Below are positions 34,076 through 42,408 of a stretch of DNA of 59,234 nucleotides, one piece after another. Source of the DNA: Candidatus Gastranaerophilales bacterium (GTDB taxonomy: Bacteria > Cyanobacteriota > Vampirovibrionia > Gastranaerophilales > Gastranaerophilaceae). How positions within the stretch are numbered: the stretch's first letter is position 1; every line of letters starts with the position of its first letter. A program made the translations under genes and the position numbers. The DNA is taken from contig CALVHB010000033.1 in assembly GCA_944327275.1 (NCBI GenBank), positions 1 through 59,234 of the forward strand, written 5' to 3'. The notes below the pieces were generated by a model. The model did not search any database. It was not told the DNA's origin and saw nothing but the letters and a program-made list of their open reading frames with translations.

Positions 34076-34804
34076 CTAAATACCTTTTAAATACTTTTGT
34101 ATAGCATCTTCGCTCAAATGCATTGCAACAGAACCAAAGATATCTTTAGAAAAACCTCTTGGGTCTTGAATTATTCCAGTGTCTCCTTCGCTTATTTTTT
34201 CATTTATACGTCTATCAATCGATAACCTATTTGCTGCAAATCCCATTTTTTTATATTTTATAGCAGCCGAAGTTTTACATTTCTCTGATATTCCTTTAAA
34301 TCTAAATTCTGAGGGAATAGATCCGGTACAAGCAGAAAGACGAACATTCCCTTTTAACCCCAATTTATTGCTTAATGACACAATTTGACGAACCATTTCA
34401 GTTCCTATACCTTTGTACTCATTAGATGTACCAAAAAAGTTTATATATAATGCTTCAAGTTTATCAAATATATTTTTGTAGCCTTTAAATGATAAGCTTC
34501 CAATACGTTCTCCATCAATATTAAATGCATCTAGGGTGTATATATTATCCCCTGTTAAATCTATATCATCCGGGAGCTTACTATAAACTATTGGTTCCTG
34601 AGTGCTTTTTTTGATATTTAATATTGTTCCAGCTTTTTTTGAATTGCTAATTTGAACGACATCATCCTCAAGTTTTGGTGCAAATCTTAATCCTGACGTA
34701 TTAACTTTTATAGGTTTGGTCGCAAGCAAACTTTTGCTGGCACTAGTACGTGTCCATGCAATAACTTCTTTACCAATAGTTGTCCCCAATTTTTCTAATC
34801 CCAT
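34076..34804 (-). CDS. GNAT-like acetyltransferase domain protein
   Basis: 242 aa. The middle region LEALYINFFGTSNEYKGIGT, then EMVRQIVSLSNKLG, matches GNAT motif A, where the acetyl-CoA pyrophosphate loop is Q/R-x-x-G-x-G/A (here YKGIGT). AAIKYKKMGF near the end fits the usual motif B tail. The first 90 residues are unmatched and contain the segment NTSGLRFAPKL. The substrate is unknown. It lies between two copies of the duplicated module and has its own terminator. Confidence 0.65.
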   Translation of the reverse strand: MGLEKLGTTIGKEVIAWTRTSASKSLLATKPIKVNTSGLRFAPKLEDDVVQISNSKKAGTILNIKKSTQEPIVYSKLPDDIDLTGDNIYTLDAFNIDGERIGSLSFKGYKNIFDKLEALYINFFGTSNEYKGIGTEMVRQIVSLSNKLGLKGNVRLSACTGSIPSEFRFKGISEKCKTSAAIKYKKMGFAANRLSIDRRINEKISEGDTGIIQDPRGFSKDIFGSVAMHLSEDAIQKYLKGI

Positions 34805-34963
34805 AAGAATCCTTTTATTTTATTTTTCCCCTGTACTTATATAAAGGAATTTTGGCTTTAAAAATTGCTTTATTGTTAACTTTTTTAATAAAATACCTTA
34901 AAATACTCAAACTATTTGAACTAAATACTCAAACCCTGTGACTCTTTACAGAGGGGTAGGATA

Positions 34964-35011
34964 CAAGCAAACCATTTGACCCAGTAACCGGTCAAATGAC
35001 TCTTTTGCTTG
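34964..35011. repeat. nested hairpin, copy B
   Basis: Same outer (CAAGCAAA/TTTGCTTG) and inner (CATTTGA/TCAAATG) stems as copy A. The two base differences from copy A fall in the loop, so both stems are preserved. Confidence 0.75.
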
Positions 35012-35085
35012 TCAGGGCAGATGTATAAACTTAATATTATCTGTTTAATAAAACTTATTTATAAACAAAATTAACAGTCTTGTAC

Positions 35086-35382
35086 TCAAAAAATGTAAAA
35101 TTTATCTTCTAACATCTTTGAATAAGCTTTCTCAATTTGTTCACTAGATAAAACTCTTTTTATTTTTTTAAGTTTGATTTCGCCAGAAGCAAGTTTTTGT
35201 TGCAAGGTCTTTGTATAGTTTTCAAATGGATCTTTTAGTGAATGTTCTGTTTCAAAAATTTGTCCAAAATTTTTAAGAGGCACCTCTCTTTTAGGAACTC
35301 TTATTTTAACTAGCCCAGAAAAAGAATTTTGTCTTACAGGTATGTCACCTTTGTGACTGCTTGATATAGAAAGTACCCTCAT
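35086..35382 (-). CDS. 98-aa basic protein, paralogue B of a duplicated module
   Basis: Unknown family; paralogue of the gene at 33615-33914. It opens MRVLSISSSHKGDIPVRQNS, with FSGLVKIRVPKREV next, and ends with the same SSEQIEKAYSKMLEDK helix. The N-terminal 60 residues carry most of the substitutions, many to or from proline, while the C-terminus is conserved. No signal peptide. Start at ATG 35382; AAAGGAG is present just upstream on the minus strand. Confidence 0.68.
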   Translation of the reverse strand: MRVLSISSSHKGDIPVRQNSFSGLVKIRVPKREVPLKNFGQIFETEHSLKDPFENYTKTLQQKLASGEIKLKKIKRVLSSEQIEKAYSKMLEDKFYIF

Positions 35383-35566
35383 TTAAAACTCCTTTTAACA
35401 GTCTCACACTAACAGAATTAAATAGAAAAGTCAATCAAGCTGTTACTAGATTTTAAACCATATAACTCTTTACATTTATATGAAAAGTATTTTAATTTAC
35501 TTGGTAAAAAAACGAAATAATAGAGCTATCTGTAAATTGAAGTCAAACCATGTGTCTTTTACATTT

Positions 35567-35962
35567 CTATTTTCTAGCTAACTTTTTTTGTATTTCCGAG
35601 ATTCTTTTAGCAGCTTCTTCGGGAAATACAAGAACATTTACTTGAGTTTGTTTAACAGTTTTATTACTAAAGTTTTCTGTCATACTATTCAACATATTAT
35701 TAATTTTACTCAAAGTTCTTTTCCAAGTTGAGAAAAAAGGTTTTTTTATTTTTTCTAGTTTCCCGTTATTTATGTTTATTTGAGCTTTCCCTCTTTCAAT
35801 AATCCCAATTTCGCTAACAAAACCTTCTATGTTATTGTGTTTGTATTTTAACCCCCAAAGCGGTTTATAATTTTCATCAACTTTTTTTATGTTTGTTTTA
35901 GCTAAATAACTCAATTTGTTAAAGTTATCTAAAATTGAATTTGAAATATTATCTGTTCTCAT
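35567..35962 (-). CDS. 131-aa protein of unknown function
   Basis: The start at 35962 follows GGAGGAG at ideal spacing; the longer frame to 35983 has none. The protein is mostly helical and polar, opening MRTDNISNSILDNFNKLSYL, with a central WGLKYKHNNIEGFVSEIGII and a C-terminal VFPEEAAKRISEIQKKLARK. No known family. A 16-base palindrome lies just upstream of the ribosome site. Confidence 0.65.
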   Translation of the reverse strand: MRTDNISNSILDNFNKLSYLAKTNIKKVDENYKPLWGLKYKHNNIEGFVSEIGIIERGKAQININNGKLEKIKKPFFSTWKRTLSKINNMLNSMTENFSNKTVKQTQVNVLVFPEEAAKRISEIQKKLARK

Positions 35963-35977
35963 AATAATCTCCTCCAC

Positions 35978-35993
35978 ATACAATATATTGTAT
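35978..35993. promoter_or_regulatory. 16-base perfect palindrome between divergent genes
   Basis: ATACAATATATTGTAT, between the 131-aa gene (minus) and the 148-aa gene (plus). TACAAT within it could also be a minus-strand -10 box, so a repressor bound here would block that promoter. Confidence 0.4.
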
Positions 35994-36007
35994 CCTTATA
36001 CCATAAA

Positions 36008-36454
36008 ATGTATCTATATGCTTATAAAAATATACAAAATCCTAAAATATTTGGTAATGATGAATCGATAATTTACAAAAAAGAAACTGTTGATAATTTG
36101 ACAAGCATATATACTAATAAAAGTAGATGTTTTTTCGAAGATAATATTTTAAAATATCGATTAAATCATGAACCTACAGAGATTTTGGTTTATGATGATA
36201 AAAGAAAAGTAAGCTTAGCTATTAATTGTTATGTTATGGATGGAGATCGTATTACATATTATTCTTGTAAAGCTCCTGACGGATTGGAATATCGCTTTGG
36301 TGTTGATGGTGGAGAGAATACTGATCTAAGTGGTTGGATTAAGTATCAAGGTTTTTATGCTATAAGGGGAGGCTTAGAATGGTATAAGTCGGTTCTAATG
36401 ATTATAACGAAGAAGAAGCTAAAAAAGCACGTTCTGACTTTTTCAACCGAATGA
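36008..36454 (+). CDS. 148-aa protein of unknown function
   Basis: No ribosome site precedes the ATG; TATACC 5 bases upstream could give a leaderless message. The protein is rich in Tyr, Lys and Asn with beta-like segments (RKVSLAINCYVMDGDRITYY, APDGLEYRFGVDGGENTDLS). No signal peptide or known motif. The end, KKKLKKHVLTFSTE, is basic. It could be a small immunity-like or structural protein, but there is no evidence either way; moderate doubt that the start is right. Confidence 0.5.
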   Translation: MYLYAYKNIQNPKIFGNDESIIYKKETVDNLTSIYTNKSRCFFEDNILKYRLNHEPTEILVYDDKRKVSLAINCYVMDGDRITYYSCKAPDGLEYRFGVDGGENTDLSGWIKYQGFYAIRGGLEWYKSVLMIITKKKLKKHVLTFSTE

Positions 36455-36540
36455 ATATTTGTAAATATTTATTACTTTTTTATCAAAAAATTTTTTTTAC
36501 ATGATTTGTATATCCAAAGTTTTGATAGGAGAAAGTATAA

Positions 36541-39534
36541 ATGATAACAAAAATATTACCTTATGGTTTTGGGAAATCTAATAATTTTACAAATCTTGAT
36601 AAGAATTCTTTGCAAGATAAAAAGAATCAAAATCAAATTTTATCTGTAGACAATAAATACGTTTCAAAACTACCTTATTACGGAGATAATTTTGTTTATT
36701 TTACTGCTTCTCCAAAAAATAAAAAATCTTCAGATCACTCAAAAGAAAAATTAGAAGATATATTATATTATTCTGATACTCCAACCAAAAAACTTATTAG
36801 TATGATTCAACAGGAAGCATTGGATTCTGGTTATGACAAGATTACTACTTTGCATGTTATAAAACATGGCTTAAATGAAGTAAATGAATATATTGAAAAA
36901 TTGAATAATGGTGACGTTGATTATAATCCGGAGTCATCTCCTGAGATTGTTAATCTCCTTGTTGAAAACTCTACACCGGTTATGTTTACTGATTCTGTTG
37001 TCAGAAATGAGCTAAAACCTGTTATTGAAAACAACATAAAGATAATTGATGAAATTTTGGAGAAGAACAAACCTAAAAATTCTTCAAAACAATCAGATAT
37101 TGTTTTATCTGATGATTTAATAGATTCTATATGGAGTACAAGTAAGGAATCTGAGCCAATTGATGAGTTTATTTTCTTGTTAGGAGCAACTAGTAGTCCT
37201 GATAGTATTACGAAGAGTTTCATGTCAAATTTATATCTATCAATTAATAATGTTGCGATGGTAAATCACACTCCTACAGTTAAAAGAACTCCTTTTTCAG
37301 AATATGAGAAAAAAGCTTCTAATGTTTTGAAAAATTTATCTTTAGGAACTAATATTTTTGTTACTTATGCTACATCAAAAGAAGTTCCACAACCTTTTAT
37401 TGATACTATTCAGAAATTAGCTCAAAATAGTGATAAGAAAGTAAAGATTACGGAATTGAACTCTTATGCAAAAGCTGACTATTTTTCTCATGTCGTAAGA
37501 TCGTTAGCAAAAGACAAAGTTCATGAGCATATTATTATCGCAAATCCAACGATGATGATTTTATTAGATAATGATAATGACATGACTGAGGGTAGATTTT
37601 CAGTCCCTCCACTTTTGACAGATGCATTATATAATCAACCTTCAAATGTTAAATTCCTATTCTATGGCTCTAAGGATAATTATTATTCATTATCATCTTC
37701 ACCTTTGGGGAAATTGTATAGTAGTTTTGAGGAAGCTGCAATTCCAAACTTAAGTACTCCTCAGATGGTTAAATCGTTTAAAGAAAATCCAAGTTTATAT
37801 GCAGGTATTTCAAAGCCTTTCTCTAAAAAAGCTTTAGAAAAAACTGTTGAAGCATCAGCTCAACTTGATGGAGCTTTCCCTGAAAAAAGTGTATCGCTAA
37901 TGAAAAAGATTGTTAGTTATTACATTGACAAAAAAGATATAAATGAACGAGACGTTGATGAATATCTTAAAGAAGCTACAAATTTGTTGAAAAAGAACTC
38001 AGATAACAGTTCTGTAGAGGTAATATTTGATACAGGGAAACGTTTGAAAGATTTGGTAGGTAAAAATTCAACAAAGCAGGAGGCTTTGTCAATTGTTAAG
38101 CAAATTAAATCAAATAATATGGGTACTAAAGGAATAGTAATATATTCTGAAGATGGTTCTCCTGGAAGTGGTAGAAGATATACTGCAAAGGCAATAGCTG
38201 GAGAGACACATGTTCCATATATTGAAATTAATACTATGGATTTTGGTACAAAAGAAGTTGATTTGTTTGGAGGAGGTTCCTTATCCCCTGAAGCTTCTAT
38301 AAAAAAATTGTTCTCTATTGTGTCAACACAAGCAGAAGCTAATCCTAACAAGTCTGCTGTTTTATTTATAGAAAATTTTGAATATTTCTCTGTTGGAGAA
38401 ATGGTATCTTATTATCACCAGAAAGCAATGGCTCAACTTTTGAGAGAAATGGATAGGGCGAATAAAGCAGGGCTTAATATTCTTGTAGTTGGCTCTGTTT
38501 CGGATCCTAAACTCATTGGGGATGCTACAATGAAATCGTTTAAATTTGTTGATAGTGTAGAAGTTTCTTCCCCTGCTTTTAATTCAGATGAACGTATTGA
38601 AATTTTAAAACGAGTTATATCTGATAATAAAGTTAAACTTGCAGGTGATAAAGAGGAACAAAAAAGAATAATTGCATCTGTTTCAGATTTCACAGACGGA
38701 TTCCCATTTATATATTTAAAAAACCTTGTTAAAAAAGCTCAATCAGTTGCTATTGAAAGAGGTAAAAAAGAAGTTTCTTTACATGATTTTACTGAGGCAT
38801 TTTTACAATTAACTACAGGCAGACCTGCAATAAAACATATTGAACCTCATAATAAGTTGATTGTTACCTCACATGAATGCGGGCATGCTACAAATCTGGA
38901 GGTAATGAATAACATTGCAAAAACTATAGGTAAGCCTTGGCATATTCCTGATACTGTAAATTTCCTTACTCTTGATCCAAGGGGTAACTTTGGAGGTGCA
39001 GTGTACCATGGGGATGACAAAAATTCCCAAAAATCATTTGAGAATATATTTTCTATGATGGTTTGTGCTTTTGGTGGTAATTCTGCTGAAGAGTATTTTT
39101 ACGGTATGGCTGGTTCTTATGGAATTAGCTCCGATATGAGAGCAGTAAGAAATGACGCTGAATTGATGGTTAAAGTAATGGGCTTAGGTCATAAGACTGG
39201 TAAGATGTCTATCAGTTTCTTTGATAATTTTTCTGATAAATTAAAACAAGATATTGAGGATGATGAGAGATTAATCATTAACAATGCTAAAATTGTGTCA
39301 GATTTGATTACCGAAGTTTATGCTGATTTTAATAGAGAATTTACTGAAAAATATGCTTCAAAAGTTGGTTCAGGTGAATGTATATTAAGTGGCGATGAAT
39401 TTAGAGAATTTTTGAAAGATTGGAAATCTCGTCAATCAGCTGAAAAACTTAAAGAATTAGACCTTTGTGATAAGACAATTCTAAGAATAATTGATTGTAC
39501 TAAAAAAGGAATTAGTGTAAGAAAAGAAAGTTAA
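36541..39534 (+). CDS. Clp/FtsH hybrid: degenerate tandem AAA regions with an intact M41-type zinc protease domain
   Basis: 997 aa. The C-terminal third is a peptidase M41 (FtsH) domain: HECGH at 778-782 is the HExxH zinc site and D865, in GISSDMRAVRNDAE, is the third ligand; GGNSAEEYFYG also matches FtsH. Before it lies an AAA domain (about 515-750) that aligns with FtsH, but Walker A reads GSPGSGRR (539-546; Lys to Arg) and Walker B reads FIEN (609-612) instead of hhDE. The preceding 200-450 region resembles a Clp/Hsp100 D1 domain without a P-loop (AFPEKSVSLMKKIV like the Clp PDKAIDLIDEA helix) and a Clp-like linker (LKDLVGKNSTKQEAL). No transmembrane helix is seen, unlike FtsH. It may be an ATP-independent or regulatory protease. 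GATAGGAGAAAG precedes the ATG. Confidence 0.75.
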   Translation: MITKILPYGFGKSNNFTNLDKNSLQDKKNQNQILSVDNKYVSKLPYYGDNFVYFTASPKNKKSSDHSKEKLEDILYYSDTPTKKLISMIQQEALDSGYDKITTLHVIKHGLNEVNEYIEKLNNGDVDYNPESSPEIVNLLVENSTPVMFTDSVVRNELKPVIENNIKIIDEILEKNKPKNSSKQSDIVLSDDLIDSIWSTSKESEPIDEFIFLLGATSSPDSITKSFMSNLYLSINNVAMVNHTPTVKRTPFSEYEKKASNVLKNLSLGTNIFVTYATSKEVPQPFIDTIQKLAQNSDKKVKITELNSYAKADYFSHVVRSLAKDKVHEHIIIANPTMMILLDNDNDMTEGRFSVPPLLTDALYNQPSNVKFLFYGSKDNYYSLSSSPLGKLYSSFEEAAIPNLSTPQMVKSFKENPSLYAGISKPFSKKALEKTVEASAQLDGAFPEKSVSLMKKIVSYYIDKKDINERDVDEYLKEATNLLKKNSDNSSVEVIFDTGKRLKDLVGKNSTKQEALSIVKQIKSNNMGTKGIVIYSEDGSPGSGRRYTAKAIAGETHVPYIEINTMDFGTKEVDLFGGGSLSPEASIKKLFSIVSTQAEANPNKSAVLFIENFEYFSVGEMVSYYHQKAMAQLLREMDRANKAGLNILVVGSVSDPKLIGDATMKSFKFVDSVEVSSPAFNSDERIEILKRVISDNKVKLAGDKEEQKRIIASVSDFTDGFPFIYLKNLVKKAQSVAIERGKKEVSLHDFTEAFLQLTTGRPAIKHIEPHNKLIVTSHECGHATNLEVMNNIAKTIGKPWHIPDTVNFLTLDPRGNFGGAVYHGDDKNSQKSFENIFSMMVCAFGGNSAEEYFYGMAGSYGISSDMRAVRNDAELMVKVMGLGHKTGKMSISFFDNFSDKLKQDIEDDERLIINNAKIVSDLITEVYADFNREFTEKYASKVGSGECILSGDEFREFLKDWKSRQSAEKLKELDLCDKTILRIIDCTKKGISVRKES

Positions 39535-39577
39535 TTATAAAATTTGTTGATTTTTTCTTTGGGGAGTTAATCTCACA

Positions 39578-40429
39578 TTATTTAATTTTCATTTTCAAAC
39601 CAAATACAGTTAAATTTTTATGTTTCTCACCATGTTCATCATATGAATTGCTTATGGACAGAGTGTTCTTTATACAATGTCTTATGAAATTTATTATGTA
39701 GTCAACATCTTTTTTTACTGGGTAAATTTCGAACCCATATTCATCTGCAGCAATTGATAATATTCTCTCATATACATGAGCTAATGTTCCAGTTGATTTA
39801 GTGTTGGATATTTTAGAAAAATTCTTAGAATTTAAATCAATTTTTTGTAAAAATTTGTATATTTCTGCCCTTGCCAAGAACATTGTTCCAGCACAGTACT
39901 TCCTATAATTACTTTTGAAGTTTAAAGTTTTTAATTCATCTTCAAGTAAGTATGTATCTTCCGGCCAAACATTTTCGGTGTCCCATAGAAAAATTTCACT
40001 GCATACTAAGCCTACTTTAGGCATTTTGTTGAATATTTTTAAATTTTTTCTAAATCTATGCTTACTAGATATTAAAGCATCAATAAGTATATTTCTCCAC
40101 CAATAACCTTTTCTATGGAATTGTTTTACCCATACTTCTTGCCGTTTATTTTTTGTATGTATTTTTAATATGTAGTGGTATTTATTCAGATCTAATGATT
40201 GTATTACTTTTATGAACGGCAAAACATCATAACCTATATTATCAACTAAAATTATATTTGCATCGGGCTTAAATTTAAGAATTTTGTTTTTTGTGTTATT
40301 ATCAAGTTCATTACATGTGACATATAAATCCCAATTTATGCCTGAAATGTTTTTCAATTTATGAAGCATATAATTGATTTGATCTTTGTAATATAGATGT
40401 AGATGTACTAATAATTTTTTATTTTTCAT
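39578..40429 (-). CDS. rhamnan synthesis protein F (RgpF)-like glycosyltransferase
   Basis: 283 aa. HLHLYYKDQINYMLHKL, NWDLYVTC, DNIGYDVLPFIKVI, HYILKIHTKN and CAGTMFLARAEIY are the conserved blocks of the RgpF family, which takes part in polyrhamnose and related surface glycan synthesis. It lacks a signal peptide and is probably a cytoplasmic or membrane-associated sugar transferase. Its start overlaps the previous gene stop by one base (TAATG), so the four-gene surface polysaccharide group is translated as a coupled unit. Confidence 0.85.
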   Translation of the reverse strand: MKNKKLLVHLHLYYKDQINYMLHKLKNISGINWDLYVTCNELDNNTKNKILKFKPDANIILVDNIGYDVLPFIKVIQSLDLNKYHYILKIHTKNKRQEVWVKQFHRKGYWWRNILIDALISSKHRFRKNLKIFNKMPKVGLVCSEIFLWDTENVWPEDTYLLEDELKTLNFKSNYRKYCAGTMFLARAEIYKFLQKIDLNSKNFSKISNTKSTGTLAHVYERILSIAADEYGFEIYPVKKDVDYIINFIRHCIKNTLSISNSYDEHGEKHKNLTVFGLKMKIK

Positions 40430-42408
40430 TATTTCCCCTTTAATAATAAATTTTTTATATCAATTTTTAGTCCAAGTATGCATAAAAAAGCTTCATTTTT
40501 CTTTTTATGTATACTTAGACTAATAATAAATCTTCTTAAAGATTTGTATTTTATTTTTATATTAATAAGTTGTTTTACAAGGCCTTTTGTACGCCCTTTA
40601 GATATGAATAATAGACCGTTATCTTTTGCGTATAAAAATTCAATAATATTGTAAGCAGGAGCACATTGGAATATTTCTTTTTCTTCTCCAACACCTGAAA
40701 ATGGAATACTCCCTAATATGTCTGCAGTCTCTTTGTCTATATTTTGCATAATGTGAGTAAAATATTTGTAGTAGAAATTAATGTCATTCAAATTATTGAA
40801 TTTCATTGCATCTGTTGAAAAATCAATAATCCCTTTGACATAATCTTCAAATCCCCATTTTAAAAGCTGATTAGGGTCAATATTTTCAGTAATAGGTTCT
40901 ATTTTACTATTGTTTTCTTTATATCCTGTGGTTTGTCCATAAGGGGTTCTACATAGTAATTCTAACCAAAAATGTTTATATTTATTAGAGCACATAAAAA
41001 TTCTTTTAGTCGAATTTTGAACGTGTGTTAAATTTTTATCAGAACAAAAATAGAATGTCTGTATTGAAATATTGTACTTGAGAGATATTAAATTGGCCAG
41101 TATATCCTGTGTTCTACCTGTACCGTTCAAGTCAACAAATGCAAAATTTTTCTTAGAAAAATCTATTTCTTGTTCCAAGTATTTAATAATCAAATTAACC
41201 CTATCAGAGTGTTTTTCTATTAGGAATTCTTTGAATTCTTTGTCGTTTATAAGCTTTGTGTAAAGAGTTTTTCTTTGTCTGCTTTTTAAAACTTTTTTGT
41301 TATATTCAAGATTTGTGTATTTCTTTAATTCTTCTTTTGTAATTCCAAGTCTTTCTGCGAAAAATTCTCCGCTGAATTTTTCAAAATATTCCTTAAAAAT
41401 ATTATTGATAAAATCTTCAAAAGTTGTCTTTGACGCAACTCTCCAAGCCTTCCTTGATCCATATATGTAGTGTACTCTAATAGGAAGTTTTTTGTAATTT
41501 ATAATTCTTTCTGCAATAAGTTTAGGAATATATCCGTCTCGGGATATAAAATATAAGTTCTCAATTCCATTTCTTAATGAATTTTCAATTATCCAATTGA
41601 CATAGCAAAATAAAATTGGACCTGCAAAAGATGCTCCAAAATCATACTTTTTACTCTTGGAATGTATTCTTAAATTCTTTGCGGTGCCAATGTAATATTC
41701 AGATGTAAGATCAGCTTTTTTCAATGCTGAAATTTCGTATTCTTTTAGTTTTGGATAATTAAATAGTTCAGCATCTAACTTGTTGTGTTTTGCAACATTA
41801 TAGTCTGCATTTATGTTATCACCTGTGTGTATCCAGGTTTGGGGATTATATTTTTCTTTTACGTACTTAAATAAATCTCCTTTAGATTTTGTCTTTCTAA
41901 CATCTGAGGATACAAAAATTTCAATCTCGGAAAATATAGGATCTATTTTGTTTAGTATCATTTTTATTGTTTTAGAACTATGATACATGTCAGAAATTAA
42001 TACAACTTTTTTACCGCTATTAACAAGAAATTTAAGTTTGTTTATATTTGTATCTATAGGTATAAGGTTTTGAATTTCGCATTCTATTTCTAAGTTTTTT
42101 AGGAAGTTTATTTGCTCATCTGACAAATAATGATTTACTTGAATCCGTTCATATATTTCATCAAATGTAATATCTTGATGTCCAAAGATTCTTGCTTGAT
42201 TTTCTCGAACAAAGCTTTCTGTTTCACATCTAATTGTATAAAAGTTACTTCTAAAATATTCGCAAAAGTTATCATTAGACTTAATTAACTCCTGTACAAG
42301 GAGAAAGATTCCTTTAGGAGTTGCAGTCTTCCTTGTAATAAGTGTATCAAATATATCAAATGAGTAGAGTTGATAATTGTTTTTTGTAGTAAAATCTACT
42401 GCTTGCAT
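40429..42408 (-). CDS. HAD-like hydrolase-domain protein of a surface glycan locus (COG5610-like)
   Basis: 659 aa. The N-terminal segment YSFDIFDTLITRK has the HAD nucleophile motif D-x-x-D-T, VVLISDMYHSSKTI is motif II (Ser/Thr), and the IHTGDNINADYNVAK region holds the motif IV aspartates. The remainder (about 250-600) is not recognised but contains ENLYFISRDGYIPK and AFVDLNGTGRTQDIL, which recur in proteins of polysaccharide loci and look like a second HAD-like half. The role is perhaps dephosphorylating a sugar intermediate; this is inference. It ends adjacent to the GT2 gene. Confidence 0.65.
   Translation of the reverse strand: MQAVDFTTKNNYQLYSFDIFDTLITRKTATPKGIFLLVQELIKSNDNFCEYFRSNFYTIRCETESFVRENQARIFGHQDITFDEIYERIQVNHYLSDEQINFLKNLEIECEIQNLIPIDTNINKLKFLVNSGKKVVLISDMYHSSKTIKMILNKIDPIFSEIEIFVSSDVRKTKSKGDLFKYVKEKYNPQTWIHTGDNINADYNVAKHNKLDAELFNYPKLKEYEISALKKADLTSEYYIGTAKNLRIHSKSKKYDFGASFAGPILFCYVNWIIENSLRNGIENLYFISRDGYIPKLIAERIINYKKLPIRVHYIYGSRKAWRVASKTTFEDFINNIFKEYFEKFSGEFFAERLGITKEELKKYTNLEYNKKVLKSRQRKTLYTKLINDKEFKEFLIEKHSDRVNLIIKYLEQEIDFSKKNFAFVDLNGTGRTQDILANLISLKYNISIQTFYFCSDKNLTHVQNSTKRIFMCSNKYKHFWLELLCRTPYGQTTGYKENNSKIEPITENIDPNQLLKWGFEDYVKGIIDFSTDAMKFNNLNDINFYYKYFTHIMQNIDKETADILGSIPFSGVGEEKEIFQCAPAYNIIEFLYAKDNGLLFISKGRTKGLVKQLINIKIKYKSLRRFIISLSIHKKKNEAFLCILGLKIDIKNLLLKGK

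Larger units (their letters stand above)
34953..35382. repeat. module copy B: small gene plus conserved 3' hairpin region
   Basis: Second copy of the segment at 33481-33914 in the same orientation, about 1.47 kb away. A further shared 25-base piece (ATCTGTAAATTG then TCAAACCATG) occurs upstream of each copy, at 33967-33991 and 35528-35553. The gap 34805-34952 holds no gene that I can support. Confidence 0.9.

Noticed and set aside
37920..38351. 143-codon minus-strand frame inside the Clp/FtsH hybrid
   Set aside because: Shadow of a long coding gene with better support; no ribosome site.
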